DNA of 38,326 bases from Candidatus Uhrbacteria bacterium (lineage in GTDB: Bacteria > Patescibacteriota > Patescibacteriia > 2-12-FULL-60-25): positions 1 through 38,326 of the forward strand of contig CAIXDN010000081.1 of the NCBI GenBank assembly GCA_903918235.1. Reading direction: 5' to 3'. Numbering within the stretch: the first letter of the stretch is position 1; every line of letters begins with the position of its first letter. The notes beneath the pieces are model-generated. The model made no database searches. It was given only the letters and a program-made list of their open reading frames with translations, and was not told the origin of the DNA. Below, piece after piece: positions 26,671 through 36,135 of the stretch. Made by a program: the position numbers and the translations under genes.

Positions 26671-28896
26671 TTAAGATCTTCTCAATTTTTCCACGTCCGC
26701 AAAATCCACAGAAAGCAACTGCGATACGCCATCATCACCCATCGTCACGCCATACAAAACAGAAGCCTGCATCATGGTCGCGCGATTATGCGTAACAACA
26801 ACAAACTGCGTTTTATCTGCAAGCGTTCCAATAATCTCCGCATATTTACGCGAGTTGCTTTCATCAAGCGCCGCATCAACCTCATCAAGTACCACAAAGG
26901 GAGATGGATTCGTCGCCATAATTGCACAAATCAATGCGATAGAAGTAAGCGCACGCTCTCCACCGGAAAGAAGAGAAATATTCTTAAAGCGTTTGCCTGG
27001 AGGCGTTGCCTGAATATCAACTCCAGCAACCTCTCCTGCTTCCGGCTCCCAAAGAACGGTACCATCTTCATCTAATTCTGGCTCCGACTGTATTTCTACA
27101 AGAGAAGCATCCCCACCATCAAAAAGCTTTTTAAAATAAGAAGAGAATTCATAATTCAACTTCGTGAAAGCCGTTGCACTTCTCGTACGAATAGTCGCAT
27201 CCAGCTCATCCACAACAAGATCCAATGCTTGAATCCCTGCTCGCAAATCCTCAACCTGCTTAGACAAAAATTCAAAACGCTCTTTCGTTTCACCGTGCTC
27301 CTTTATCGTCTCCGGATCAATTCCTCCAATCCACTCTAACTGCGACCGTAGCTTCTGCATCTTCCCAGAGGTATCAGCACTCAATACTTCCAATGCCACA
27401 TTACGATCTCCACCTTCTAATAATTTGCCTTCAAGCTCAGGCGCATGCAAGCGCAAATCCGCCAACAACCCATCACGTCGCGTCTCTAAGCGCGCAAGCT
27501 CAACAGAAGCATCACCCGCACGTCGCTCAGAAGCCTGAGCCTCTGCACGCTTCTGCGATAGCTCGTGCTGCGTTTTAAAAATATGCGAACGCTTCTCGTC
27601 TTCCCCGCGATTCCAACCTTCGAGCTCGATATTCGCCTGCATAACACGCTCCGCTAAATGCGTATAAGCATTCGCGATCTCCTTTAGTTCCGCCTCAATC
27701 TGCGGATCAATAGCAACCGTGTTCTGCCCAGGCTCCGGTGCAGGACGTTGCAATTTGCCGGCAAGATCAACACTCAAGGTATGCAATGCTTCAACAAACA
27801 TTCTCACCTTAGCAATATCTAGACGCTCCTGATTTAATTCGGTCATCAATTCTTCATGCGCAAAACGCATGCTTTCAATCGCTTCAATAATCTTTGAGAG
27901 CGGTAATGGCGACCATGGTTTTTCCGCACGTACAGCAGCAACAGCTTTCTGCGTTTCTAATGATAGTTCACGTTCTCGTAATCCAGATTTTTCCAAAGCA
28001 AGCGCATCAAGTTTTACACGCAGTTCTTTAAAACCATCACCTCTTGGGGTCGCTCGTTCCATCTGCGCCAACTCAGCCTCCAATGTATTCGCTATCTCAA
28101 CAAGCTTCACTTGCTCCGATCGTGCAACGTCAAATCTAGTCGTCGCCGACACAATACCTCGCTCAATCTGAATCCACTCGGACCCATAATACGCAAATTC
28201 CAAAGCCTGAAGCTCCGCCTGCAATGTCTCGCGCTCCGCCAATCGCCTCACCTGCCGATCAAGTGTCGCCAGTCTCGGTCCGATCTCATTCAAAATTGAT
28301 TCCGTTTGAGCAAGATTCTTTTTGCTGTCATCAATTTTATTTAATGCGCTTTGACGCTTCAATTGAAATGACTTTAAACCAAACGCTTCATCAAAAAATT
28401 CTTTACGCTCCGTTGGTGTTGAAACAAGAACGTGATCAATCATTCCTTGTCCGATAACAGAATAGGTTCTTTGACCAATCCCAGCCTGAGCAAGCAAAAG
28501 CGTCACATCCTGCAAACGCGCACTCTGCCGATTCACTTCATACTCCGACTGCCCATCTCGATACAACCGACGCGTCACTGCAATCTCACCCAAATCCAAA
28601 CCCGTTCGATCCTCCCCTTCATTTTCAAGAACCATCGTCACCTCTGCAAAACCACTTCTTGACCGTTTATCTGATCCAGAAAAAATAACATCTTCCGATT
28701 TTTTTCCACGCAACAATTTCAAACTCTGCTCACCCATAACCCAACGGATCGCATCCGCAGCGTTCGACTTTCCGGAGCCATTAGGCCCAACAATCGCCGT
28801 TACTCCTCGTCGACCAGAGGCCACAGGCTTAAATTCAAGCACCGTCTTTTGAGCAAAGGTCTTAAACCCCTGAATTTCCAGCCGTTTAAGATACAT
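26671..28896 (-). CDS. smc: SMC-family chromosome segregation ATPase, unusually short (741 aa)
   Basis: MYLKRLEIQGFKTFAQKTVLEF, IVGPNGSGKSNAADAIRWVMGEQS, ISLLSGGERALTSIALICAI, PFVVLDEVDAALDESNS. Confidence 0.93.
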   Translation of the reverse strand: MYLKRLEIQGFKTFAQKTVLEFKPVASGRRGVTAIVGPNGSGKSNAADAIRWVMGEQSLKLLRGKKSEDVIFSGSDKRSRSGFAEVTMVLENEGEDRTGLDLGEIAVTRRLYRDGQSEYEVNRQSARLQDVTLLLAQAGIGQRTYSVIGQGMIDHVLVSTPTERKEFFDEAFGLKSFQLKRQSALNKIDDSKKNLAQTESILNEIGPRLATLDRQVRRLAERETLQAELQALEFAYYGSEWIQIERGIVSATTRFDVARSEQVKLVEIANTLEAELAQMERATPRGDGFKELRVKLDALALEKSGLRERELSLETQKAVAAVRAEKPWSPLPLSKIIEAIESMRFAHEELMTELNQERLDIAKVRMFVEALHTLSVDLAGKLQRPAPEPGQNTVAIDPQIEAELKEIANAYTHLAERVMQANIELEGWNRGEDEKRSHIFKTQHELSQKRAEAQASERRAGDASVELARLETRRDGLLADLRLHAPELEGKLLEGGDRNVALEVLSADTSGKMQKLRSQLEWIGGIDPETIKEHGETKERFEFLSKQVEDLRAGIQALDLVVDELDATIRTRSATAFTKLNYEFSSYFKKLFDGGDASLVEIQSEPELDEDGTVLWEPEAGEVAGVDIQATPPGKRFKNISLLSGGERALTSIALICAIMATNPSPFVVLDEVDAALDESNSRKYAEIIGTLADKTQFVVVTHNRATMMQASVLYGVTMGDDGVSQLLSVDFADVEKLRRS

Positions 28897-28965
28897 AGAT
28901 AATCGCTAAGATTATAGCCGTTGAGGGTTGACGTTTCAAGTTTTAAGCTTCAAGATTCAAGACCT

Positions 28966-29313
28966 ATGTCCCTACGCGTTGAAGCTGGATTTGAACACCT
29001 AAAGGACGCCTTTGCCCGAGTTCTGGCAGAGGATGTTGAGTTTCCACTCGGAGTATTCGTAACAGTGCTCTCCGCAAAGATCACCGCTAGCACTGGCCAT
29101 GCTAAATTCGTCATGTCCGTCTTCCCAGAAGATATGAAAGACGAGGCCATTCGCACCCTCGAGGAATACGACCATGAAATCAAAGACGGCCTCGCCAAAC
29201 GCCTCCGCCTCCGCCGCATGCCACGCATCCACTACGCCTTCGACAACACAGAAGCAGAAGCCGCCATCATCGAAAACGACCTTTTAGAACTACGCAAAAA
29301 GGGCGAAGTCTAA
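28966..29313 (+). CDS. rbfA: Ribosome-binding factor A
   Basis: 'ASTGHAKFVMSVFPE...IKDGLAKRLRLRRMPRIHYAFDNTEAEA'; start at MSLRVEAGF. Confidence 0.85.
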   Translation: MSLRVEAGFEHLKDAFARVLAEDVEFPLGVFVTVLSAKITASTGHAKFVMSVFPEDMKDEAIRTLEEYDHEIKDGLAKRLRLRRMPRIHYAFDNTEAEAAIIENDLLELRKKGEV

Positions 29314-29357
29314 CCCTTGACGAAAGCCGTAAAACACGGTAGGTTGGCCCATTGCCT

Positions 29358-30323
29358 ATGAATAGCCTGCCCTTCAACGAACTGCTAAAAACCGTGGCAA
29401 AAAGCCAACGTATTTTAGTAGTTGGCGATGGCAGACCAGACGGTGATTCCCTCGGATCAAGTTCCGCATTCTATCTTTGGTTAAAACAGGAACAAAAAGA
29501 AACCGCACTCTTTTGCATAGCACCCGTCCCAAAAAACCTACGTTTTCTCGATGCGATCTACGATCAATCTGATAATGTATCACTTTTTGATAAACCTTGG
29601 GACATGGTTATAACCTTTGATACGAGCAGTCTCAAGCATTGCGGTATTCTCGATCTCCTTCCACGCATTCCCGGAAAACCCGTCATCGTCGATATCGATC
29701 ATCACAATACCAATGAACTCTTTGGTGATATCAACCTTGTCGATACAAAAGCAAGCTCTACCTGTGAAGTCGTTTTTCGATTTTTTGAAGCCAACAACAT
29801 CCCACTCGACCATCGCATGGCGACCTCTCTTCTAACAGGTCTCTGCACAGACACGGGTCACTTTTCCAATAGCGGAACAAACGCCATCGCGATGGAAGCC
29901 GCGAGCTCCTGCTTTGCCTCCGGCGCGCGTCATATAGACATTCTCAAAAATCTCGTTCGCAATAAAAGCATTTCTTCCTTAAAACTTTGGGGCATTGCTC
30001 TTGAGCGCCTTCATTACGTTCCAGAATATGACATGGTTGTCACTTGGTTTAAAAGCGAAGATCTAGACGGAATGCCAGAAACCGATGGCGCCGTAGAAGG
30101 CGTTTCCAACTTCCTCAACTCCGCATGTTCTAGCGCTGACATCATCATGGTCCTCCGTGAAAAAAGCGACGGCATCATCAAAGGATCGCTCCGCAGTCTC
30201 AAATGCGACATCTCCCGCCTCGCCCAACAACTCGGCGGTGGCGGCCACAAACGCGCCTCCGGTTTTGCGGTAAAGGGAAAAATCGAAGTAACAAACGGAA
30301 TACCTAAAATTATAAAAATCTAG
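29358..30323 (+). CDS. nrnA: DHH family phosphoesterase (NrnA-like oligoribonuclease/pAp phosphatase)
   Basis: 'GDGRPDGDSLGSS', 'VIVDIDHHNTN', 'GLCTDTGHFSNSGT', C-terminal 'LGGGGHKRASGFAV'. Confidence 0.92.
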   Translation: MNSLPFNELLKTVAKSQRILVVGDGRPDGDSLGSSSAFYLWLKQEQKETALFCIAPVPKNLRFLDAIYDQSDNVSLFDKPWDMVITFDTSSLKHCGILDLLPRIPGKPVIVDIDHHNTNELFGDINLVDTKASSTCEVVFRFFEANNIPLDHRMATSLLTGLCTDTGHFSNSGTNAIAMEAASSCFASGARHIDILKNLVRNKSISSLKLWGIALERLHYVPEYDMVVTWFKSEDLDGMPETDGAVEGVSNFLNSACSSADIIMVLREKSDGIIKGSLRSLKCDISRLAQQLGGGGHKRASGFAVKGKIEVTNGIPKIIKI

Positions 30324-30370
30324 CACTCTATCCACTTGACTGCTAAATCAAGTCTGCTATCCTTCTATCT

Positions 30371-30955
30371 ATGAAGAACAACTATCTCATCCCAACCGTC
30401 ATAGAAAAAACCCCACAAGGTGAACGCGCTTATGATATTTACTCGCGTCTCTTAAAGGATCGTATCATCATGCTCGGCACAGCCATTGATGATGATGTCG
30501 CTAATGTTATCGTAGCGCAGCTCTTATTCCTAGAATCCCAGGACAAAGAAAAAGACATCAAGCTCTACATCAACTCCCCCGGTGGATCCGTCACAGCGGG
30601 CCTCGCCATCTACGATACGATGCAACTAATCAAACCAGCTGTATCAACGATCTGTATCGGTATGGCAGCCTCCATGGGAGCCGTTCTCCTCGCCGGTGGC
30701 GCAAAAGGTAAACGCTTCGTCCTTCCAAACTCAGAAGTAATGATCCATCAAGTTCTCGGCGGATTCCAAGGCCAAGCCACGGACATCAAAATCCACGCAG
30801 AACGCATCCTCCAAACCAAATCCAACCTAAACAAAATCCTCTCCAAGCACACGGGCCAACCTCTTAAAAAAATCGAAGAAGACACCGAGCGCGACAACTT
30901 CATGGAAGCCGGTGCAGCCGTAAAATACGGATTGGTTGATAAAATTATCTCATAA
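30371..30955 (+). CDS. clpP: ATP-dependent Clp protease proteolytic subunit
   Basis: [32 protein letters not shown]..., '[19 protein letters not shown]', '[14 protein letters not shown]', 'MIHQVLGG'. Confidence 0.98.
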   Translation: MKNNYLIPTVIEKTPQGERAYDIYSRLLKDRIIMLGTAIDDDVANVIVAQLLFLESQDKEKDIKLYINSPGGSVTAGLAIYDTMQLIKPAVSTICIGMAASMGAVLLAGGAKGKRFVLPNSEVMIHQVLGGFQGQATDIKIHAERILQTKSNLNKILSKHTGQPLKKIEEDTERDNFMEAGAAVKYGLVDKIIS

Positions 30956-30960
30956 ATAAA

Positions 30961-31000
30961 AAAATCGTAGGGGCAATTCATGAATTGCCCCTACGATTTT
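30961..31000. terminator. Perfect 40-bp palindrome, GTAGGGGC family, acting as bidirectional terminator
   Basis: AAAATCGTAGGGGCAATTCATGAATTGCCCCTACGATTTT between convergent clpP and 31016 gene. Confidence 0.9.
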
Positions 31001-31015
31001 TTTTGTAGAAACAAA

Positions 31016-31753
31016 TTACTCTGCTTCTTTCTTAGGGAAAACGATTCCAAAATACGGAGAAAGAACCTTATCAACCGAAATCTTTTGATCTTCAAGACTC
31101 GTAGAACCGTCAGATCCATAAAAAACCAATCCATTTGTTGCTCTAACAGCCGCTACAGAATAACCCGATCGATAAGCAGCATAAAAACCAAGGTCACTTA
31201 CATACAAAGGTACCTCATTTCCAAGCGGAGCCATCTCAATCGACTGGGTATTCTTCAAAATCTGCTCACGATATTCCTTAGCATCTTGAAGAATATCAGC
31301 CTCAGAAGAAGCATACTGCTCAAAAGCAACAATCTGACGGGCAGAAGCAGCTAACATCTTCGCTGGGTCATCAACAATCTTTGCTTCATCTGCAGAATGC
31401 TTTGCAAGAATCAGCCAAAGCCATTCTTCAGAAGAATCCTTGGCAAGCGAACCCGGACCCAATTTATGAGCCTTTTCTATTGCTGAATCCGCCTGCTCAG
31501 GCGAAAGACCGAATTGCTTAGCAACCGCGTAAACAGAATCTGGAAGTGTTCGTCTAAGTAACTCCGGATCAGTCCCTTGATTCAAGGCTCGATTTGCCAA
31601 CAACGCAAAATCAGCACTCTCTAACACCTTGCCTAATATATTTTCCTGATCACGATTGATCAAACGATCATCAACCAATTCAGAAATACCACTTTTTACA
31701 TCATCAATAGATGTGACCTTATCAGCTGTATTAACTGGACGCTCAATACTCAT
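31016..31753 (-). CDS. Hypothetical protein (245 aa)
   Basis: Long ORF MSIERPVNTADKVTSIDD..., no recognised domain. Confidence 0.75.
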   Translation of the reverse strand: MSIERPVNTADKVTSIDDVKSGISELVDDRLINRDQENILGKVLESADFALLANRALNQGTDPELLRRTLPDSVYAVAKQFGLSPEQADSAIEKAHKLGPGSLAKDSSEEWLWLILAKHSADEAKIVDDPAKMLAASARQIVAFEQYASSEADILQDAKEYREQILKNTQSIEMAPLGNEVPLYVSDLGFYAAYRSGYSVAAVRATNGLVFYGSDGSTSLEDQKISVDKVLSPYFGIVFPKKEAE

Positions 31754-31817
31754 AGAGTTATATTATATCATTTTTTTGACCTCATGACAAATAGAGCTAA
31801 CCTCACGAAAGAAACAT

Positions 31818-34196
31818 CTATTTATACACTCTCCTCAACTCCGTCCCCGTATAAAAGTGCGCCAAAATTTTATCATACGTCATTCCCCACTTCGCATCCA
31901 TCTGTAATGCACCGCTCGCCGACATACCTACACCATGTCCCCAGAGCGTTTTTCCAATATCATCAGGCACTGGCACAGAAACAAGCCAAGGATAATTTGA
32001 CTGCCCATACCAAACCTCTCCCCAAGAGCGCGTACGACCATCCGAACGGGAGAAATACGGCGTAAGCGCCAATTTCCCTTGATACGTCACAATCTGTCCT
32101 CGTGTCGCATCTACCGCAGCCACAATCGTTGGGCTTCGAGCCTCCTGGCCATAGCCTCGGTAGACCTGATCATATGTCGCATCCAAAATATAGAAATTTG
32201 ATGCATGTTTTGTTTGGCGCTGAACATGATACATCGCATACGTTCGAGCCGCGACAAGGAGTGTGCGCTGATACTGCATCGGACTCACATTAGAGGTCTC
32301 TGCAATCCCTTTCAAATACCATTCAATCGGCAACTCATTAATGACCCAAGCTTGGCTTGCCGTCGGCGACCAGCGGAGTTCAAGATGCGCACGGAACGTA
32401 TTATCATTCGCGCCCGGTAACCAAGAAACAGGACGGCTAAAATCACTCATCTCCATTGGCGACAAACCATCCTGAGCCTTTACCGTGTAATACAAAGACG
32501 ACTGCGCGGCCGGACAATCTCCAGCAATATGATAAAGCGAATTCACGCGATCATAAGTCACCGTCACAGATCTCCCCACAGGCAACTGACAAACAACGTT
32601 AGAGCCATTCCTAACATCAAGCGCGACATATTTAGCACGTACCGTCATCTTGTCATCCGTCGTGGCAAAAATGCCAACACGCATCATCGGCTCATTTGGC
32701 AAACTAGCGACATCTCCGTTTAGTGGCTGAGGGTTCAAACTCGGAATCGCATTAGGAGCTGGATTAGAAGGTGCTGGCTTTGTCGTCGTTTGTATCGGCT
32801 TTGCAGGAACAGGGTCTGGCTCAATATATCCATCCGCCGTAACGGTAATGGGAATCTCAATAACACCTCCATCAACCGTCTGATTATCCGCCAATAACTG
32901 AAAGCTTGCCTTATAATCACCTTTCTTCGCTGGAGCCTTAACCGTAAACGTAAGTAAACCCAGTTCTCCTGCTTTTGTAACGCCCTCAACCTTCACAGGG
33001 ACCGTCGGGTCCTTCCAAGATTCATCACGAACAACAGCATACTTCACACTTGAACTCAGTGCCGCTGTTACACCTTGAACCTGCAAACCTCGATTCCCCC
33101 AATCATGACTACCCGTATTTTTAAATCCAACGATCATTTGCATCCTGCCATTGCCAGAAGTCGTGATAGAAGGCGCAGATCGCAACATAAGCAATGCAGC
33201 ATAACCAGCATTCTTTGAGGCATCCGCTGTAGAAATTGTATCAGGCGCAGCCACAACATTCCTCGCAATGTATCCCCCTGTTGTCGGTACCTTAATATTC
33301 AAAAATACGCGACTATCCGCCATCCAAGCAACCTTCTCTGCAGCAAGAATAAACTCTTCACGATAATCGCCAGGTGTTTTTGCACGTAACTCAAGCCTAA
33401 AATGACCAATCCCTCCAGGCGCAACCTCCGACTCCACCATACGAGCTGCACGTGAACCAGACCAACTCGAATCCTGAAACGAGCTTACACGCTCCTTACT
33501 CCCACTCGTACCGCTTTCTACAGCGTACAAAGAAACAAATGCACCCGTATCACGCCTCCATGTCTCTGTTCCCGTATTTTTAAACGCAAGCTCTGGCATA
33601 ACATTTTGGTCCAATTCGATCTGCCAAGCAGAGGCGACGCCAGAAACATATTGAGCTGCATACTTCGTAGAACCAACGGGAACAGACGGTATCGTCGTCT
33701 GTACGACCGGTGCAGTAACCGCCACCGATGCATTCGCAACCGTCAGAGCCACCGGAAAACGGCCATTGGCAAGACGAACCAAATTCTCAACAACCAGAAC
33801 AAACTCTGTATGAACAGAACCAAGGGCTGTAGGCGCGATAATAGAAAAATGAAAGGTAGCCGACTCACCAGGCTTTACCCGATCCACCGGAAGTCGAGCA
33901 GCTCGCATACCACCCTCCCAATCCGATGTCGCTAATGGACTAACAATCTCAATCTTGCGAATAGGATCATAAGAATACAACGAAACAAAATTGGAACCAG
34001 TGCGCGTCCATGTGGCACTTCCAATATTCTTTGCAACAACCACCACCTCCCCACGAACACCGGGCGCCAATGTCTTTGGGCTACTAACAGAAATCAAAGA
34101 AACATTATAAGCTGCACGAGAAACAACCGCCTGCGCAAAAAAAGGCCACGGAATGGCTACAAGCATCGCAAGAAAGAGCTTCATGACCCGTTTCAT
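31818..34196 (-). CDS. Secreted SpoIID/LytB-domain protein with three N-terminal NBR1-Ig-like repeats
   Basis: Signal peptide; 'PIEWYLKGIAETSNVSPMQYQRTLLVAARTYA', 'WGHGVGMSASGALQMD'; three Ig-like repeats with 'KNTGTETWRRDTGAFVSLY' type motifs. Confidence 0.88.
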   Translation of the reverse strand: MKRVMKLFLAMLVAIPWPFFAQAVVSRAAYNVSLISVSSPKTLAPGVRGEVVVVAKNIGSATWTRTGSNFVSLYSYDPIRKIEIVSPLATSDWEGGMRAARLPVDRVKPGESATFHFSIIAPTALGSVHTEFVLVVENLVRLANGRFPVALTVANASVAVTAPVVQTTIPSVPVGSTKYAAQYVSGVASAWQIELDQNVMPELAFKNTGTETWRRDTGAFVSLYAVESGTSGSKERVSSFQDSSWSGSRAARMVESEVAPGGIGHFRLELRAKTPGDYREEFILAAEKVAWMADSRVFLNIKVPTTGGYIARNVVAAPDTISTADASKNAGYAALLMLRSAPSITTSGNGRMQMIVGFKNTGSHDWGNRGLQVQGVTAALSSSVKYAVVRDESWKDPTVPVKVEGVTKAGELGLLTFTVKAPAKKGDYKASFQLLADNQTVDGGVIEIPITVTADGYIEPDPVPAKPIQTTTKPAPSNPAPNAIPSLNPQPLNGDVASLPNEPMMRVGIFATTDDKMTVRAKYVALDVRNGSNVVCQLPVGRSVTVTYDRVNSLYHIAGDCPAAQSSLYYTVKAQDGLSPMEMSDFSRPVSWLPGANDNTFRAHLELRWSPTASQAWVINELPIEWYLKGIAETSNVSPMQYQRTLLVAARTYAMYHVQRQTKHASNFYILDATYDQVYRGYGQEARSPTIVAAVDATRGQIVTYQGKLALTPYFSRSDGRTRSWGEVWYGQSNYPWLVSVPVPDDIGKTLWGHGVGMSASGALQMDAKWGMTYDKILAHFYTGTELRRVYK

Positions 34197-34247
34197 ACTT
34201 TTATGATGGATTTTTGCTTACCCATCATCACGATACTACCATTTTTC

Positions 34248-34991
34248 TTAATCTTTTGCACCAACGATAATCAATAAATCCGCCAAACTCGCCTTCTCTC
34301 CCGCGAGAGATGTAACGACCTTTGCACCCGTAGCCTGAACAAGCTTTTCAAGAGTTTTTGGAATCGTTTTACCAGTCACATTATAAATTACTGTTGCTGA
34401 ATACGCCTTATCCTTTGCTTCTGCAGGCTCCAGGGCTTGAAAACCATCTGCTTTCAATACATCACTTAATGTTCGAGCTGCGCCAAGCGTGGCAGAACCA
34501 TTACGCACCTCAATCGTCACAGCTGGTTCCGTTCCAGATGGAGACGCCTGGACCGGAGCAGCTTGGGGCGTCGCACTTACAGGAATAACAACCAACAAAC
34601 GGTCCTTGCTCACAGAATACACAACCGCTTTATCCGACCAAACAAGCAGACGATCGCCATTCTCCGCGTCTCGATACAATGCAGGATTCTGTGGTCGTAG
34701 AATCGATATATCCTGCACCGTAGCAACCGTAGGCTGTTCATCCGCCTTTGTAGCAACAAGTTCACGGACACGTGCCACAACATCAGAAATTTGTTTTGGG
34801 TCAATTCCATCACGAACCTGCATCATCGATGAAATGTTTCTTGAAGAAACACCTTTAAAGACAAGAGAAAAAAAGCCAACACACAAAACTAAAAAAGCAA
34901 ACAAAACAAGTCCAATGACGATTTGTTTGCTTTTCGGTGATACTTCCTGTTCTATTTTTTTTGTTTTAGGTACTGGAGCAAGCTTGATCAT
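34248..34991 (-). CDS. Membrane-anchored LytR_C-like domain protein, paralog 1
   Basis: N-terminal TM; 'PALYRDAENGDRLLVWSDKAVVYSVSKDRL'; 'VTIEVRNGSATLGAARTLSDVLKADGFQ'. Confidence 0.8.
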   Translation of the reverse strand: MIKLAPVPKTKKIEQEVSPKSKQIVIGLVLFAFLVLCVGFFSLVFKGVSSRNISSMMQVRDGIDPKQISDVVARVRELVATKADEQPTVATVQDISILRPQNPALYRDAENGDRLLVWSDKAVVYSVSKDRLLVVIPVSATPQAAPVQASPSGTEPAVTIEVRNGSATLGAARTLSDVLKADGFQALEPAEAKDKAYSATVIYNVTGKTIPKTLEKLVQATGAKVVTSLAGEKASLADLLIIVGAKD

Positions 34992-35002
34992 AAAAGCAAG
35001 AA

Positions 35003-35701
35003 TTATTTCTTATACGTACTTGAGTCATTCTTACCCAGAATAATAAGGAAATCTGATGCAGAAGGAGCCTCGCCAGAAGCGGTAGAAGAAGCGATAGCAG
35101 TTCCATAGCCAGCAAGAACCTGCGATGAAGCCTTTAATACACGAGAACCCGTATTCATAACGAGCGTTGTTGGATAAACCCGTATTTTTGTTGTTGTGAT
35201 TGTACTTATCGTGAGTCCTTGTGAACGAAGTTTCTCTGCTAATAGCGACGTATTTCCTTCAGACCCTGAACCATTCCTGATTTCTACAGTCGCTTTCTCA
35301 GCGGAGACAACAGAGGGAATAGGTAGAGCGCCAGCCTGAAACGTAAGCACAGACTCAACCTCATCACGTGAAGGTGAATACAGGATCGCTTGATCCGACC
35401 ACACGATCAAACGATCGCCATTCTCAGCTTTCTTGTAAAACGCAGGACTTTGCTGTTTCGCAGAATCAACATCTGTAACAATGGCAACAAGAGGTGTTTC
35501 ATTAACATTCACAGGGACATGTGCTCGTATACGTGTTACAAGGCCCGCAATGTCTTCCTGCTTAGCAGCGGAGCCATTCTTCATTTGCGAGCTTTTCTTT
35601 TGCAAAAGAAAAGCGTATCCACCCAGAATTATAACCGCGCACAAAACGACTCCGCCAACCCAAATTGATTTTGAAGATTTTAATGTCATAAGACGAGTCA
35701 C
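35003..35701 (-). CDS. Membrane-anchored LytR_C-like domain protein, paralog 2
   Basis: 'PAFYKKAENGDRLIVWSDQAILYSPSRDEV'; 'VEIRNGSGSEGNTSLLAEKLRSQGL'. Confidence 0.8.
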   Translation of the reverse strand: MTRLMTLKSSKSIWVGGVVLCAVIILGGYAFLLQKKSSQMKNGSAAKQEDIAGLVTRIRAHVPVNVNETPLVAIVTDVDSAKQQSPAFYKKAENGDRLIVWSDQAILYSPSRDEVESVLTFQAGALPIPSVVSAEKATVEIRNGSGSEGNTSLLAEKLRSQGLTISTITTTKIRVYPTTLVMNTGSRVLKASSQVLAGYGTAIASSTASGEAPSASDFLIILGKNDSSTYKK

Positions 35702-35718
35702 AGTAAACCGATTCTACC

Positions 35719-36096
35719 CTACGGATTCGTTGAAGTCACATCGGCAGAAAAAGGGCCAATCTCAACAATTTTATTCTCAGTTGGCCGATACAGAATTGCC
35801 TGATGTGCTTGAGGATAAATAAGCACCTTATCCCCGATCTGAGCCTTAGCAAAAAAAGGCTGAGCTTTTAATTTTTCCGGATCCGCAACTGTCGCTATCG
35901 TTGGCTTTTCGCCTGTAGGCAATGCGATAATCTTAGCTACATCCGTAAGCAAACGATCAACACCTAGAGCGGCTCCAACAGCTGGCATTGGCTGAGCATA
36001 TCTTTCATAGTAAAAAAACGTAGTCCCAGCAAAAAAAAGCGTTGTGACTGATAAAACACCAATTGCAATATAAAACCAGGGAATAGACTTCTTCAT
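35719..36096 (-). CDS. Membrane-anchored short paralog lacking LytR_C domain, paralog 3
   Basis: MKKSIPWFYIAIGVLSV TM; 'KPTIATVADPEKLKAQPFFAKAQIGDKVLIYPQAHQAILYRPTENKIV'. Confidence 0.75.
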   Translation of the reverse strand: MKKSIPWFYIAIGVLSVTTLFFAGTTFFYYERYAQPMPAVGAALGVDRLLTDVAKIIALPTGEKPTIATVADPEKLKAQPFFAKAQIGDKVLIYPQAHQAILYRPTENKIVEIGPFSADVTSTNP

Positions 36097-36135
36097 TTTA
36101 CCGAGTCTGCCGGTTTTTATCATAACGAATATAAA

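Noticed and set aside
30748-31354. Opposing ORFs both starting MNCPYDFF
   Set aside because: Artifact of the perfect 40-bp palindrome at 30961-31000; overlaps clpP and the 31016 gene.
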